A DNA stretch of 64,000 nucleotides from Tachypleus tridentatus (Eukaryota; Arthropoda; Merostomata; Xiphosura; Limulidae): contig NC_134830.1 of assembly GCF_004210375.1 (NCBI RefSeq), positions 66,380,326 to 66,444,325 of the forward strand, given 5' to 3'. The position numbers and the translations under genes were made by a program. A model generated the notes under the pieces. It searched no databases, was not told the origin of the DNA, and saw nothing but the letters and a program-made list of their open reading frames with translations. Positions 1 through 10,985 of this stretch are shown piece after piece (the first letter of the stretch is position 1; the number at the start of each line of letters is the position of its first letter).

Positions 1-402
1 TGGTATTACTGGTGCATAAAAATACAACTAATAACAAAGGAAACAAAGGTCTCATGAATTAATTTACGTCAATTCTGCCTGAAATAATTTTAAGTGCCAC
101 TGCTGTTGAGGATTGTATTTTGTTTCCTCTGGGGTCATGTGAACATTTTCTACGGAACAAAAGTTACTGAGCTGGGGACACTACGTGAAAAGATCGCCAA
201 TGCAATAGCTTCTATGAGGTTTTGCGTGTTAACCACCGTTCTGATGAAAATTTAATGTCTTCTCGCTATATTAAATGCTAAAAACAGAGTTATACAGAAG
301 ACAAATGATGTATGAAGAAAACTGCGAACATGTGTCCTTCATCCACTATAAAACAGTAAGTTACTTACTGTTATTTCTTCTTATGCCTTAAATTTACTAT
401 AC
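1..402. other. Unassigned AT-rich sequence
   Basis: No ORF, repeat or RNA gene was recognised here. The last bases run into the target sequence of the MITE that follows. Confidence 0.5.
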
Positions 403-1076
403 GTCACATAATACAGTGGAGAACCATTAAGCCGCGGACCAGTAAACCGCGAAATCGCTTAAGCCGCTGTAGCAAGTCTTGTGAGCGATGTGAGCGAGGA
501 TTATCGCGGCTCACCGCTAATTTCAGAACGTGTAAAAACGCGGCTTACGAATTTAATCCTGGCTTTATAACTTCAAGGGGATATTTAAAAAGGATTTGCT
601 TTAATTTGGGAAATAAATAAAATATATTACAATAGAAATCAACCGTTAATCTACCTTATCCGCTCTCTATGTCAGCTTTATGGAGGCCGCCATTGTTACC
701 GAATCACATCTCTCCATACATTAAAGTTAATCCGCGGTAAATCCGTGAAACAAGTGATCAATAATTAAAGTATTATTTTTAATTCTATAATTCGATATAA
801 TGATCACGCAATGGCCCGGATGAAGCTCCTCGGCGGAGCTGTTGGCGACTTCGGCTTTTTAGTCACAAAGGTTTAAGCCGCGGACCACTTAAGACGCGGT
901 TAAGCAGGTTGACCCCCCAAATACCGCGGCTTAACGGCGCTCCACTCTATTCAGACAACCTGTATTTTCGTATGAGATCAAACAAGGCTTACATCAGTCT
1001 TATTGTAATATGTCACGTAATATTCAGACAACTTTTATTTTCGTATAAGGACTAACAAGGCTCACATCAGTCTTCT
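403..1076. repeat. 72-bp direct duplication, first copy split by a MITE
   Basis: The motif GTCACRTAATA followed by TTCAGACAAC, then ATTTTCGTAT and ACAAGGCTYACATCAGTCTT, occurs twice. The first copy is 403-413 joined to 948-1011, with the MITE between its two parts. The second copy is 1012-1076 and is uninterrupted. The second copy therefore shows what the insertion site looked like before the insertion. Confidence 0.8.
414..947. mobile_element. 534-bp non-coding TIR element (MITE), TA target site
   Basis: The left end CAGTGGAGAACCATTAAGCC is matched in inverted orientation by the right end, which reads GAGTGGAGCGCCGTTAAGCC on the other strand. The similarity continues inward through CCGCGG. 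The dinucleotide TA flanks both ends (412-413 and 948-949), and the neighbouring empty copy has a single TA. The element is GC-richer than its surroundings and has no ORF. CAGTGG-type ends with a TA duplication suggest a pogo/Tigger-like non-autonomous element; the superfamily is inferred from the ends only. Confidence 0.75.
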
Positions 1077-1079
1077 ACA

Positions 1080-2188
1080 ACTTTCTTAAAGAAACAGGAG
1101 CCGGTGATGTTCCTCAAGTGCTTTATTGTATTCATGAATTCTAACCATCATTTAAGAACCTGCCAGCTCCCTTGTGTAATGTAACTGGTAACTCGTGCTT
1201 AATTAAGGCATACTTTTTACTGTTAGTAGAAACGAAGACGTAAAGGCCTACTCATGTGCGACAAACGTCCTTAATCTATTATTCAGCGTATTTTATATAT
1301 TGCATGTAACTTCCGTGCTTGATGCTGTTCAAGGCATTTTTGTGTTTGTATATGAGAGCTTATACTGCACCATCTGCTTGCTCTTAGGGTAACTTATGTT
1401 TTCAGTATTTGCAGTAATCTTTCCCAAAGACTTCTGCCTGTATTTTGATATCACCACGCATGTCGTTAATTTCGCGGATGGTGCGTGTGTTAGCCATTAA
1501 TGTACTTACTGTGATTCAAAATCGCTCGTTCGACCTGTAACCACTTGTCTACTGATTTTTGCTTCACATTAGTGCTAGATAAGAAGTCAAATATGAAAAT
1601 TTCTCAATCAAACAGTACAATAGCATTCGATTCTCACATGACTGTTATCTCTTCGATTTGAAGTTAAAATTTTTAATCGATCTGTTGGAACTCAAAAACG
1701 TACGTATTTTACACTAAACAAAGGCAGAGCTAATTGTCACCCATTTATGATGTAGTAATATTAAAGATACTTTGTGTACAACACTGTTTCTATCAAGTGT
1801 TTTCCCTTAAATTCTGTAAACAACTATTTAAATTTTCATGTGTAGGCGCATGCGTGTATGAGTAACCATAATGTCGCGTGTGACCTAGTACGGAAACAAT
1901 CCTTCCTGTAAACTGTAAAAACAAACAAACCTAATTTCAATAAGATAGTTTCTTGTGTAAGATATTAAAAAACATTTAACGCTGTCAGTAAAACAGAAAT
2001 GTTTGTTGAACTAGATTTAATCAGCTATTACTGCAAAAATGCTCGATGTTTTATGAAATGGAAATATACGTTCTTTTAAAAGGAAATATATGAACAATTT
2101 TATCATATGGGGAGGTTACGTTTCCGTTAACTTCTTAATTAGTATCGCAGATTCTTTTCCTAACAACTCATTTGGTTGATATTAAAAT
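1080..2188. other. Unassigned non-coding sequence
   Basis: Unique-looking AT-rich sequence. No ORF of note, splice-bounded exon or repeat was recognised. Confidence 0.5.
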
Positions 2189-2285
2189 CCCCTGTGGTTT
2201 AGCAGTTACGCTTGAGAGCTCAAGAAACAAGAAATCCGGGTTTGATACCCACAGTGTAGACAACACCAATAGCTGGCTACTGAAA
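2189..2285 (+). mobile_element. Degraded SINE, family B
   Basis: It keeps the family B head (CCCCTGTGGTTTAGCAGT, compare CCCCCAGTGGCTCAGCGGT at 12772) and the B-box region ATCCGGGTTTGATACCC, then a decayed AATAGCT tail. The middle is rearranged. Confidence 0.55.
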
Positions 2286-2545
2286 AAAATTAAAAATCCT
2301 ACGTAAGTAGTTTATTATTTGAGAAAATTGCATAAATTGGTATAGATAAAGACTGATCATGAGAAAGTTCATGTTAACAAGTAGCATGAGATATGTACCC
2401 TTAATTATAAATTTATAATAGCAATAATAATATTAGTTTCTAACTACTTCAGTGGTGTAGTACATTGGTATATAATATTGAATGTGTTTTAAGAAATAAA
2501 CTCTTAGTGTTCTGTTGTCTACTAATTTATGTATAATAATACACA

Positions 2546-2625
2546 CCCAGCGCCACAGCGGTATGTTTGCAGACTAGCACTGCTAGAAACCGGGTTTTGA
2601 TACCCGTGGCGATCAGAGCACGTAT
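2546..2625 (+). mobile_element. SINE family B head fragment
   Basis: tRNA-like head (CCCAGCGCCACAGCGGTATG) and B-box region (GGGTTTTGATACCCGTGG), ending in GATCAGAGCAC. Its 3' tail is missing and it runs straight into the family A SINE at 2627, so it was truncated or overwritten there. Confidence 0.7.
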
Positions 2626-2626
2626 G

Positions 2627-2903
2627 ACCCGGCATGTCCAGGTGGTTATGGCGCTTGACTCATAATCTGAGGATTGCGGGTTCAACTCCCCGTCACACTA
2701 AATATGCTCCCCTTTTCAACCATGAGGGCGTTATAATGTGACGTCATCCCACTATTCGTTGATAAAAGAGTAACCCAATAGTTGGCCGTGAGTGGTGATG
2801 ACTAACTGCCTTCCTTCTAGTCTTACACTTATAACTTAGGGACAGCTAGTGCAAATAACCTCATGAAGTTTTTCGCGAAATTCAAAAATCGAAACAAACA
2901 AAC
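2627..2903 (+). mobile_element. SINE family A, near full length
   Basis: The tRNA-like head has A-box-like GTCCAGGTGG, anticodon loop CTCATAA and B-box GGTTCAACTCC. A conserved core follows (GTGAGTGGTGATGACTAACT, CTTCCTTCTAGTCTTACACT, TTAGGGACAGCTAG), then an AACAAACAAAC tail. Pol III promotion is expected from the boxes. The head is too diverged and too tightly joined to the body to be a working tRNA gene. Confidence 0.85.
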
Positions 2904-4320
2904 TAATAACAAAATAAAAAACTAGCTGCAAATACTATTATACTTTCCAATGAAGTCGCTGTTTCGAATTTCTGCAGGTATCAGTTCTTATATCCTCAAA
3001 TATTATCACTTAGGTATGCAGTTCTGTTATTAACCAGAACAACCCCATATGGCTGCTAATACAAAAGAAGCAAATGTAAGAAAAAATTAGGAAGGCATGC
3101 TCACTTTAATTAATATTAGCTTCTGATTACAGCATTGTTATATACCTAAATTGAAACTAAAAATCAATCAGATAATCAATGTAGCTAAGCACGTACGTTG
3201 GACTAAAGAGTGCAATAGATTTATTGCACACTTTTGTCATTATATAAGAGATAAGTAAAAATACACCTCATTGGTTAAGAACCCATAAATCCACTTCGGC
3301 AAGTGGAGACGTTTCTACCTTATGAGGATTGATTTAATTAACAAAAAAATAACACAACGTAGTTTTATAAATACGTTGAATATATGATTTTTTACAGTCG
3401 CAATATATACAACTCCTCAAGGTGCACTCTGTAAACCACAAAAATAAACAGCTTTTGGTGTTCGCAAAGCAAACTCTTTACCGTTTTTATCCGAATTCTT
3501 CTACAATACGTTTCGTATTAGGATGTCTACAGTAATTACCTCCATCAAAACATGTGTTAAATGGTGACAAATAACTGAAACAAAATAATGTAGTTCTTGT
3601 AACAAGGTTCTAAGGAGCTGATCAAATTTAAAAAAAAAAAACTGAAAGAAACAATATCTTAAAATGCTCGAATGATGTGTAATTTAAACAGCGCCGCCTT
3701 TACTTTATTTTACTTTTTAGTTAATAAATACCCGTTTTCTAATTAACCTAAAAATATGTCGAAATTGAAAACAAAATACAAGTTTTATATCGTCGTAGAG
3801 ACAAGGGTCCCGAATCAATTATTTTTTTTATCTCTTAAGATTTTTTTCACGGTTTGTTATTGTTCATGGTTGGCTGATGATTTTTGTAAAGTATAACACG
3901 TAAATCAAACAATGTTCATATTATTGGATGACATTCAATACATCTTTGAATGGACTCGACGATATCTTGATCAAGCTCAATAAAGCTACTTTATCAACAT
4001 TTTTGTGTTTTATAACATAATGTGAATATATTAAATTCTTAGAGTGCAATCTATTACACAATACCAGTGGAAATTTGCAGATTTCACTGAAATCTATGAA
4101 AGCGAAAAAAGCATCACAAATAAATCATTTTCATAAGATATATCATATTATTTCCCCTTAAGCTATGTTTTGCTGATACACACACATATATATGTATAAC
4201 TGATAATAATTTTGTTACATATCGTTGTTCACTAAAATGATCATTCATATTATGACTAAACCTTGAATTACTTGAAAATTGAAATTAGATTTTTTAACCT
4301 GAATACAACTTATACACACG
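2904..4320. other. Unassigned non-coding sequence
   Basis: AT-rich sequence with short A and T runs. No supported gene or repeat. Confidence 0.5.
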
Positions 4321-4615
4321 TGGGCTAAACAGTCAGGTAAGGTCAGAAACCTCCTGGCTGAAAGTATTTTAATGGTTATTATGCTAGACTGCAGGTCCGA
4401 GGTGGTTTCCGACCCCTTGTTGCAAAACTTCGCTCCGCGTTTTGGAATCGGAATGTTGCGTTATAAGATTGGCAGTCAGTTATCAGTATTTTGTTAGATT
4501 AACCTAAGATTTGGCTCTGGGTATTGTTGACTAGTTGCTCTTTGTCCCTTTAGCCTAAAATTAGACACGGCTAGGGCTGAAAGCCCTTGTGTAGCTTTGT
4601 GCAAATATCAGAAAC
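4321..4615 (+). mobile_element. Probable SINE sharing the family A core and tail
   Basis: The 3' half (about 4525-4615) has TTGACTAGTTGCTCTTTGTCC, AAATTAGACACGGCTAGGG and AGCCCTTGTGTAGCTTTGTG, all clearly related to the family A core and tail. The 5' half is not the usual family A head, so this may be a different subfamily or a chimera. Confidence 0.55.
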
Positions 4616-5563
4616 GAATCAACAGAGATCCAATTTAATACGCATTAAATCTCACTTAGTACAGATTTTACAATAAAACTGTGAGTAATGGAGAAAAATG
4701 TATCTTGTAAACAGCTGATATTAGTAACATTTCAACTAAAAACGTGATGTCATTACCCGCCTTATGAGCCCAAGGAAGCGTAAGTTAAATGTTCATTCTT
4801 GCTCTTCTTGCTTCAAAACCATATTAGTCCAAAGAAGATTAGTCTTTACAAATATTATAGTTTCATAATAACAGTCAGAGTTAAAAGGATTGTGTTTTAT
4901 TAAAGATGACGTTTCATACAGAATAACTTAGTATCTGGTATACGACTGATGTAAATAACATGTCAGCTAAGAGTGGATGCCGTAGCCTTTTGGGGATTTC
5001 TATAAATTCTGGTGCTTTATTGGCAGCAACTTTAACAGACAATGTCCACAGTAAAATATTGTTATAAAGATATATTCTTTGTCAAAACTATTTTCGGCAA
5101 CTTATGAATAGAGTTTTGTGGTCTCAAAATTGATGCTTGTTTTTTTTTTATTATTGTTTGTTTGCAACATCGGAGTGAGATATATTTCAATTACAGCAGT
5201 TTTTTAATTGTTTTACGAAGAAATATAAACATCTTCAAAGGCCGTTTAATAACAAAAACTAGTATCAGAAAAAATAACACTTCCAATACTTCTTGGTAAA
5301 GACAGGAAGTTATTGCTGCCATCTGTATGAATTTTAAATATCTAATTTATGCTTGACTGGGTAATATTTTTTAACTGGTTACTTTCCTGTTAGAGCCGCA
5401 ATAAAAAGAAATAATATCAAATTAAAACGCTTCTTCAACCAGTCAATAATATTGAGTTCATTATTTTTTATGGTAATGATTGGAAAAAAATATTCGTAAG
5501 ATCCATAGGTTCTCTTTAGTATGGTTTAGATTAACTGTTATCCCGGTTTTGTTAAATGTAAAT
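4616..5563. other. Unassigned non-coding sequence
   Basis: AT-rich, with no recognised gene, exon or repeat. Confidence 0.5.
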
Positions 5564-5834
5564 TTGTTTGTTTATTTATGAATTTCGCACAAAGCTACAC
5601 AAGGGCTATCTGCACTAGCCGTTCCTAATTTTGCAATGTAAGATTAGAAGGAAGGCAGCTTGTCATTCCTACGCTCCGCCAACTCATAGCTACTGTTTTA
5701 CCAACGAATAATAGGATTGACCACCACATAATAACTCCCTCACAGCTAAAAGAGCGAACATGTTTAGTGTGACGGGAATTGAAACTCGCAACCCTTAGGT
5801 GACCATTCGAGCACTATAACCACCTGGCCATGCC
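5564..5834 (-). mobile_element. SINE family A
   Basis: Complement of the full family A structure. On the plus strand it starts with the TGTTTGTTTATTT tail, then AAGCTACACAAGGGCTATCT, the core, and the tRNA-like head ending ACCACCTGGCCATGCC. It is moderately diverged. Confidence 0.85.
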
Positions 5835-5849
5835 ACTAAATGCGAATGC

Positions 5850-5974
5850 TTTCTTTGTATATGTTCGTTTCTTACAGCAAAGCCATATCGGATTATCTAC
5901 TGTGTCCACCCAGGGGAATCGAACCCCTGATTGTAGCGTCGCAAATTCGAAAACTTACCGTTATCCAAGTGGAC
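5850..5974 (-). mobile_element. SINE family C
   Basis: Complement of the element at 7641-7766. It shows the tail TTTCTTACAGCAAAGCC and the B-box region GGGGAATCGAACCCCTGA, and ends in GTTATCCAAGTGGAC, the tRNA-like 5' end. Confidence 0.8.
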
Positions 5975-5989
5975 TTATAACACAAAAAA

Positions 5990-6036
5990 TTGGGTTTCGA
6001 TACCCAAATAGCTAATTGTGTAGTTTTACCCAAAGC
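5990..6036 (+). mobile_element. SINE family B tail fragment
   Basis: GGGTTTCGATACCC followed by a diverged AATAGCTAATTGTGTAGTTTTA. It matches the B-box and tail of the complete copy at 12771-12904. Confidence 0.55.
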
Positions 6037-6070
6037 TTTTACTTGTTTATAATTAACATATTATATGTAA

Positions 6071-7575
6071 CACTAAGTAACAAAATTTTTACTTTTTCTT
6101 GTTCCAGAGCAGAAAGTGTTATTTCCCAATTGCTATAGCTAAAGTAAATGGAAAAGACATATTTTTTCTGTTCAAACTTTGCTTTTCTGACCTGAGTAAA
6201 GAAATTTTCAAATTTACCCATTTTACAGAATATTCCAGGTTGATTCAATGCTGAGAAGCTGATAGAGAATTTTTTCAAACTGATAAGAATTTTCAAGAAC
6301 TTTCTAGAATGTTGTAGAACTTCACTCGTCAAGATAGGCTCTGCTTCTGCCACAATGTATCCGGTCTGTGCTAGGCAACTGGAATTGCCTGTAACCCGAA
6401 TGAATGGCGCCCCTTCATTGAAAGTTCATCCAGAAGCCTCAGAGCTGTGCTACTCCATAAAGGGAATAAGTATTCGTCTCTTCCCCTGGCTCATTCGGTG
6501 CACCTCAAAGAGGAATACAACAGCGTCAAGATCTTGCTAGAAACCTTGAAGTATAACGCGTATGGCTGGGAGGTTATGGGAGACTTTAAAATGGTGATAT
6601 TCCTGATGGGTCTCCAAGGAAGCTTTACCAAGTTTTTCTGTTATCTTTGCCTTTGGGCCAGCAGGGACACCGCAGCGCACTATAATAGAAAGCACTGGCC
6701 ACAACGGACCGAGTTTTCTGTAGGGAGGCGCAATGTCAAGTGTGAGCCACTTGTGAACCTCCAGAAGGTGTTGTTCCTACCATTGCCCATAAAATTGGGT
6801 CTTATGATACAATTTGTCATTGCTCTTGATAAGGAGTCTGTAGCCTTCAAGTACCTTCGAGATTTCTATCCTAAACTGTCTGAGGCAAAGGTCAAAGCTG
6901 GTGTCTTCATTGGACCACAAATTAGAAGATCCTGGAGTGTACAGAATTCCCAAAGAAGCTCAGTAGGAAGGAAAAAAAGCTTGGGGCAGCTTTGTCGCAG
7001 TGGTTCGGGGCTTCATGGGCAACCACAAAGCCGAAAATTATATGGAACTGGTTGAGGCTCTGGTGAAGAACTACGACAAAATGGGCTGCAGGATGTCCCT
7101 GAAAGTCCATATTCTTTACGCTCATCTTGATAAATTTAAGGAGAACATGGGAGCATACTCAGAGGAGCAAGGCGAGCGCTTCCACCAAGATATACTGGAC
7201 TTTGAACGCCGCTACCAAGGAGCGTATAACGAAAGCATGATGGGGGACTATATTTGGGGGATGATACGTGAAAGTGATTTACATTACAGTCGCAAATATC
7301 GAAAAACTACTCACTTCTAAACATTTTTGTGTAACTTTAGTATAAATACATGTAAATCTTGATTCATATGTTGTTTTATTCAGACCTTACGTGAATGAAA
7401 ATGTGCAAATTTGCCCATTTTTTACATAGAAAATAGGATAATTTCTAAATTTCATTATACAGATCACAAAAGCAAAGTTTGAAGGGAATAATGGCCATTT
7501 TCTGTACTTTTACACCATAAGCAATTAAGAAATAACACATGCTATCCAGGAACAAAATTTGTGTTACCAAGAGTG
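6071..7575 (+). mobile_element. DNA transposon with long inverted repeats and CACTA-like ends, copy 1
   Basis: The left end starts CACTAAGTAACAAAATTTTT and the right end, read on the minus strand, starts CACTCTTGGTAACACAAATT. Inverted similarity continues for more than 100 bp through GTTATTTC, AATTGCT and TTCAAACTTTGCTTTT. A decayed protein-coding region lies between the ends. The relative at 42125-43524 has the same termini, which supports the boundaries. No clean target-site duplication is visible. The ends resemble CACTA-type elements, but the superfamily is not established. Confidence 0.75.
6447..7320 (+). pseudogene. Broken ORF of the CACTA-ended element, C-terminal part
   Basis: A coding trace runs in one frame from about 6438 (AVLLHKGNKYSSLPLAHSVH) to about 6930. 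It contains GDFKMVIFLMGLQG, then a cysteine pair in CYLCLW and HWPQRTEFSVGRRNVK. A frame change of the reading near 6930-7000 leads to GFMGNHKAENYMELVEAL, CRMSLKVHILYAHLDKF and GERFHQDILDFERRYQG, ending at the stop at 7318-7320. I recognise this as a protein repeated in many arthropod genomes and usually left uncharacterised. Its position inside long inverted repeats makes it a candidate transposase or accessory protein of this element. The N-terminal part, present in the relative at 42125-43524, is missing here. Confidence 0.7.
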
Positions 7576-7640
7576 ATTAGATTTTTGCGCTTCTTGTACT
7601 CATTCATTAGCTTTATTTTTGTGTTTTATTTTATAGAGAA

Positions 7641-7766
7641 GCCCTCCGCTAGTACAGCGGTATGTCTCCGGATTTACAACGCTAATATCAGGGGTTCGAT
7701 TCCCCTCCGTGGGCTGAGCAGATAACCCTATGTGGGTTTGTTATAAGAAAAACACACACACACAAA
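7641..7766 (+). mobile_element. SINE family C
   Basis: The tRNA-like head (GCCCTCCGCTAGTACAGCGG, anticodon loop TTTACAA, B-box GGTTCGATTCC) is followed by GAGCAGATAACCC, GTTATAAGAAAAAC and a CACACA tail. The acceptor ends (GCCCTCC and GTGGGCT) still pair partly, so this copy is fairly young. Confidence 0.85.
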
Positions 7767-8248
7767 TTCTAAATAGAAGTGACACAAAATAATAGCATTT
7801 AACTGATCTCAGCGTTAATTAGACAATGAACTTATATATATTTTCCCCAAAAACGTTTTACGCTAATTACTTCTTGTTTTTAAATTATAATGCATAGATG
7901 AATGCGTATAAAATTCAAAAACTCAGGATCGTAAAATCTATAGTCGCAAGCACTGTTGTTTCTTGAAAAAGAAAGCACAATATGCTAATATAATAAAAAG
8001 CTGGCAAAGAATGATTTGTAAGCCTAGTAAAGTGATTTATTTTGGGAACACACTAATGTTTTATCAATACATCGGTCTGTATTTTTCAGTTTGAAGGAGA
8101 CGAATCCTTTGGTTTTGTAACAGGGCTTATTAACCTTGTTTGAGGAATTTAGAAACCGGAACTAGGCTAATAAATAAAGCACCACTATCTTTTGAAACCA
8201 GTTATTCACTATTTTTACTTGCGGTAACTTTATTCATCATTCATAAGA
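7767..8248. other. Unassigned non-coding sequence
   Basis: No gene or repeat was recognised between two SINE copies. Confidence 0.5.
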
Positions 8249-8249
8249 G

Positions 8250-8486
8250 GGCTAGGCATGACCACGTGGTTAGGGCGTTCGATACACTGAACATGTTCAC
8301 TTTTTCAACCGTTGGGGCTTTAAGGGGTTACGGTCAATCCCATTATTCATTGGTAAAAAGAGTAGCCCAAGTGTTGGTGGTAGGTTGTGATGACTAGCTG
8401 CTTCCTCTGTAATCTTACAATGCTAAATTAGGAACAGCGAGCGCAGGTAGGCCTCATGTAGATTTGCACGAAATTCAAAACAAACA
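8250..8486 (+). mobile_element. SINE family A, internally deleted
   Basis: The head GGCATGACCACGTGGTTAGG jumps to AACATGTTCACTTTTTCAAC, so the B-box segment is missing. The core (AGTGTTGGTGGTAGGTTGTG, ATGACTAGCTGC) and tail (TTGCACGAAATTC, then AAAACAAACA) follow. Confidence 0.8.
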
Positions 8487-8971
8487 TTCAAAAGAATTGG
8501 CGAACCATTGAGCTAGTCTTATTGTTACCTAACCTTATTGTTAAACTCAACCATCTACATAATATATTGCTGCAACGCAACAAAGAGTGTTGTATCGTAT
8601 CAAATAAGCATTACTCTTTTCCTGATTGCCTATGCCCATTATACTAAGAAGAATCTCGACTACCATTAGCTAGGAGTAAAAAAAGAAAAACGTATACCAA
8701 GTTAGAATTAATTTGCTCATCGTGAACTTTCGATAAGACATCCAGTTCCAGACCAGATAGAAAACTCCGCATTGTTTGTAAAACTTTTCTATGTAACTCA
8801 TTATTTGTAATGACCGTTATTATACTTGTAATATTTTTTCTATATTGAAGTCATACAGAGCGTCATTTAATTAACTTATAAATCTAAATTACAATTTAAC
8901 TCAGGTTCAGACTTCTTCGTTTCTAATGAGCAAGAGTTTAATTGTTCAATTTGTACTCATTTCTTTGGTTT
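8487..8971. other. Unassigned non-coding sequence
   Basis: AT-rich; nothing recognised. Confidence 0.5.
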
Positions 8972-9062
8972 ATTTGTCTATAATTAAGCACGAAACTACA
9001 CAACGGGCTATTTGTGCTCTGCCCATTCCGGTTTTTAGCGTTCTAGCGAATTAGGGGATTAT
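8972..9062 (-). mobile_element. SINE family B tail fragment
   Basis: The plus strand shows ATTAAGCACGAAACTACACA, GGGCTATTTGTGCTCTGCCC and TTTTTAGCGTTCTAGCG. This is the complement of the family B tail and inner head. The rest of the head is missing. Confidence 0.7.
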
Positions 9063-10985
9063 GACTATTAATTTTCAACCAGTCAGTTAGTTACATACAA
9101 TTGTTTTGTTTTTTTTATTAATCAAACAAATAGCGCTTCATTTTCAATGGTTAAAGCTTTCTTTCATGATTCAAAACGTGTTCGATCACGTGTTTTATTT
9201 TTCTATGTAACGAATGTAGAACAGAGCTTAAAAACTTTGCTATTTCCATGAAACGTAAAAGTTATCATTTTCGATATACTTTTATTAGAAAAATATTCTA
9301 CTTAAGTAAGAAAAATTATTTAAAAATCACCAGCATTAAGTAAAGGATAAGTTTTATTCTCAAGAACAAGATTTCCATCGATATATTGTTAACTATTTCA
9401 AATGAAACTGTAAAATCATATGTATATTTTTTTTAATAAAATTGTGTGTTATCACTCAACGTTTATATGCGATGTTTGTTTACAATCATTAAAAATTATT
9501 ATACTAACATTATATAATCATTAAAAATTATTATATTAACGACTTCTGTTTTGTTTACATGTATTTAGAGAATGTTTAAAAATGAAGTTACCTTACCTTG
9601 ACCCTCATGTAGAAATAGGGCTAGTTTGGCACAATTCAGAAATTGCATTTTATTCATGTTTGAAGTCTAATTAATATTTTTTCTTTATCTCACACTTACT
9701 CAATCAATAACAAAAAGATAATATTTGTAAGAATAAAAACAAGTTTATAATATTCCTAATAATACTAGCTTTATACAATTTGTATTATTATTATTGTTTC
9801 AAACAATAAAGAGTTGTATTTAAACTGTAAGGAAAAGTTAATATTGAGCAGTAATTTCTATATCACGGAAAATCAAATATTATGTATGAATCTGTATGGA
9901 TGTTTATAAAGTGGATGTTCTGACTAATATAAACATTATTTGGAAAATCCTTATAATTACTGCGCAATGACAGATTTGTTTAAAAAACAGATGGAGAGTT
10001 ATTTTTAAAACAACAATGTTTTAAGATAACAGAAAAATAAGACTTTACAAAGGAATAAAAAAAGGGAATATTGGATGTTGTCCAACTTATTATCCAAAGG
10101 AAAAATATCATAAAGTTTCGTTGAGTCCAAAAACATAAGTTCAAATTACCTTTACATCGTGGACTGTATATTTGGGTAGCCGTACAAATACTACTAAACT
10201 CCTTTATAAAATGTATTAAAAATGAAATATTCTTATTGCATTTATGGCAAAGTTAATTTTAACTTACTGTGCAGATGGAAGATGGTAAATAAACAACACC
10301 CTATTGTCATCTATTGAGATTAAAGGATTAACTGACGCTCCTATAATGTACTTACTTCTAAAAGTGCGGGAAATATTTTGTGGTATTTTACAAATTCGAA
10401 ATCATCTCGCCAATTTCTAAATCCAGAGCTGGGATACGGAGCCAACTTTGCGCCTTGTGTTGTAAATATGCATATTTTCCAATCCGTCATTCAATGATTA
10501 TTCATAAAAACTTGGAAATATCGATTTTAAGGAAGAATTTGTTAAAAGTATTATTTTCTACCTTCTTTACTTTATAGTATAATTTTGCTGTATAAGACAA
10601 AACATAAATAACTTTTTACTTTCTGTCAAATATGTGCTAAAAATTGATATCTAAGTCAATCTCCAATGCAATCTGTTGGAAGTTCTTTTCTACATGGTTG
10701 CTCCTTAAAAATGAAGAACAAATCAACCATTAATTCCTGAGATTGTGATCTATTGATATTTAAAACCTCTCTAAAGGTATTGTGAATAAGAACAATGTTG
10801 TATGGCATGAAAGAAACAGCCTTCTAAACTCATCATCCTACAACTCACTATGTACTACATTCAACATATTGTATTATTCACATTTGGGTCATCACTAGAT
10901 AGATTTATCAATCTATTAAATGGAAGTGACAGGTCCGGAAGAACAACTTTATGCCTTTTACTATACCCGAAATGAAATGTAACAA
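9063..10985. other. Unassigned AT-rich sequence with a short tandem duplication
   Basis: At 9483-9540 a 25-bp unit (AATCATTAAAAATTATTATA plus YTAAC) occurs twice, separated by ATTATAT. No gene was recognised elsewhere in the stretch. Confidence 0.5.

Noticed and set aside
2627-2700. tRNA gene
   Set aside because: The tRNA-like head is joined to a conserved SINE body and recurs in several copies with body and tail, so it is a SINE promoter head and not a functional tRNA gene. The same applies to the heads at 7641, 12771 and 41160-41236.
6039-6353. 104-codon minus-strand ORF as a gene
   Set aside because: It overlaps the inverted terminal repeat of the CACTA-ended element and is a chance open frame.
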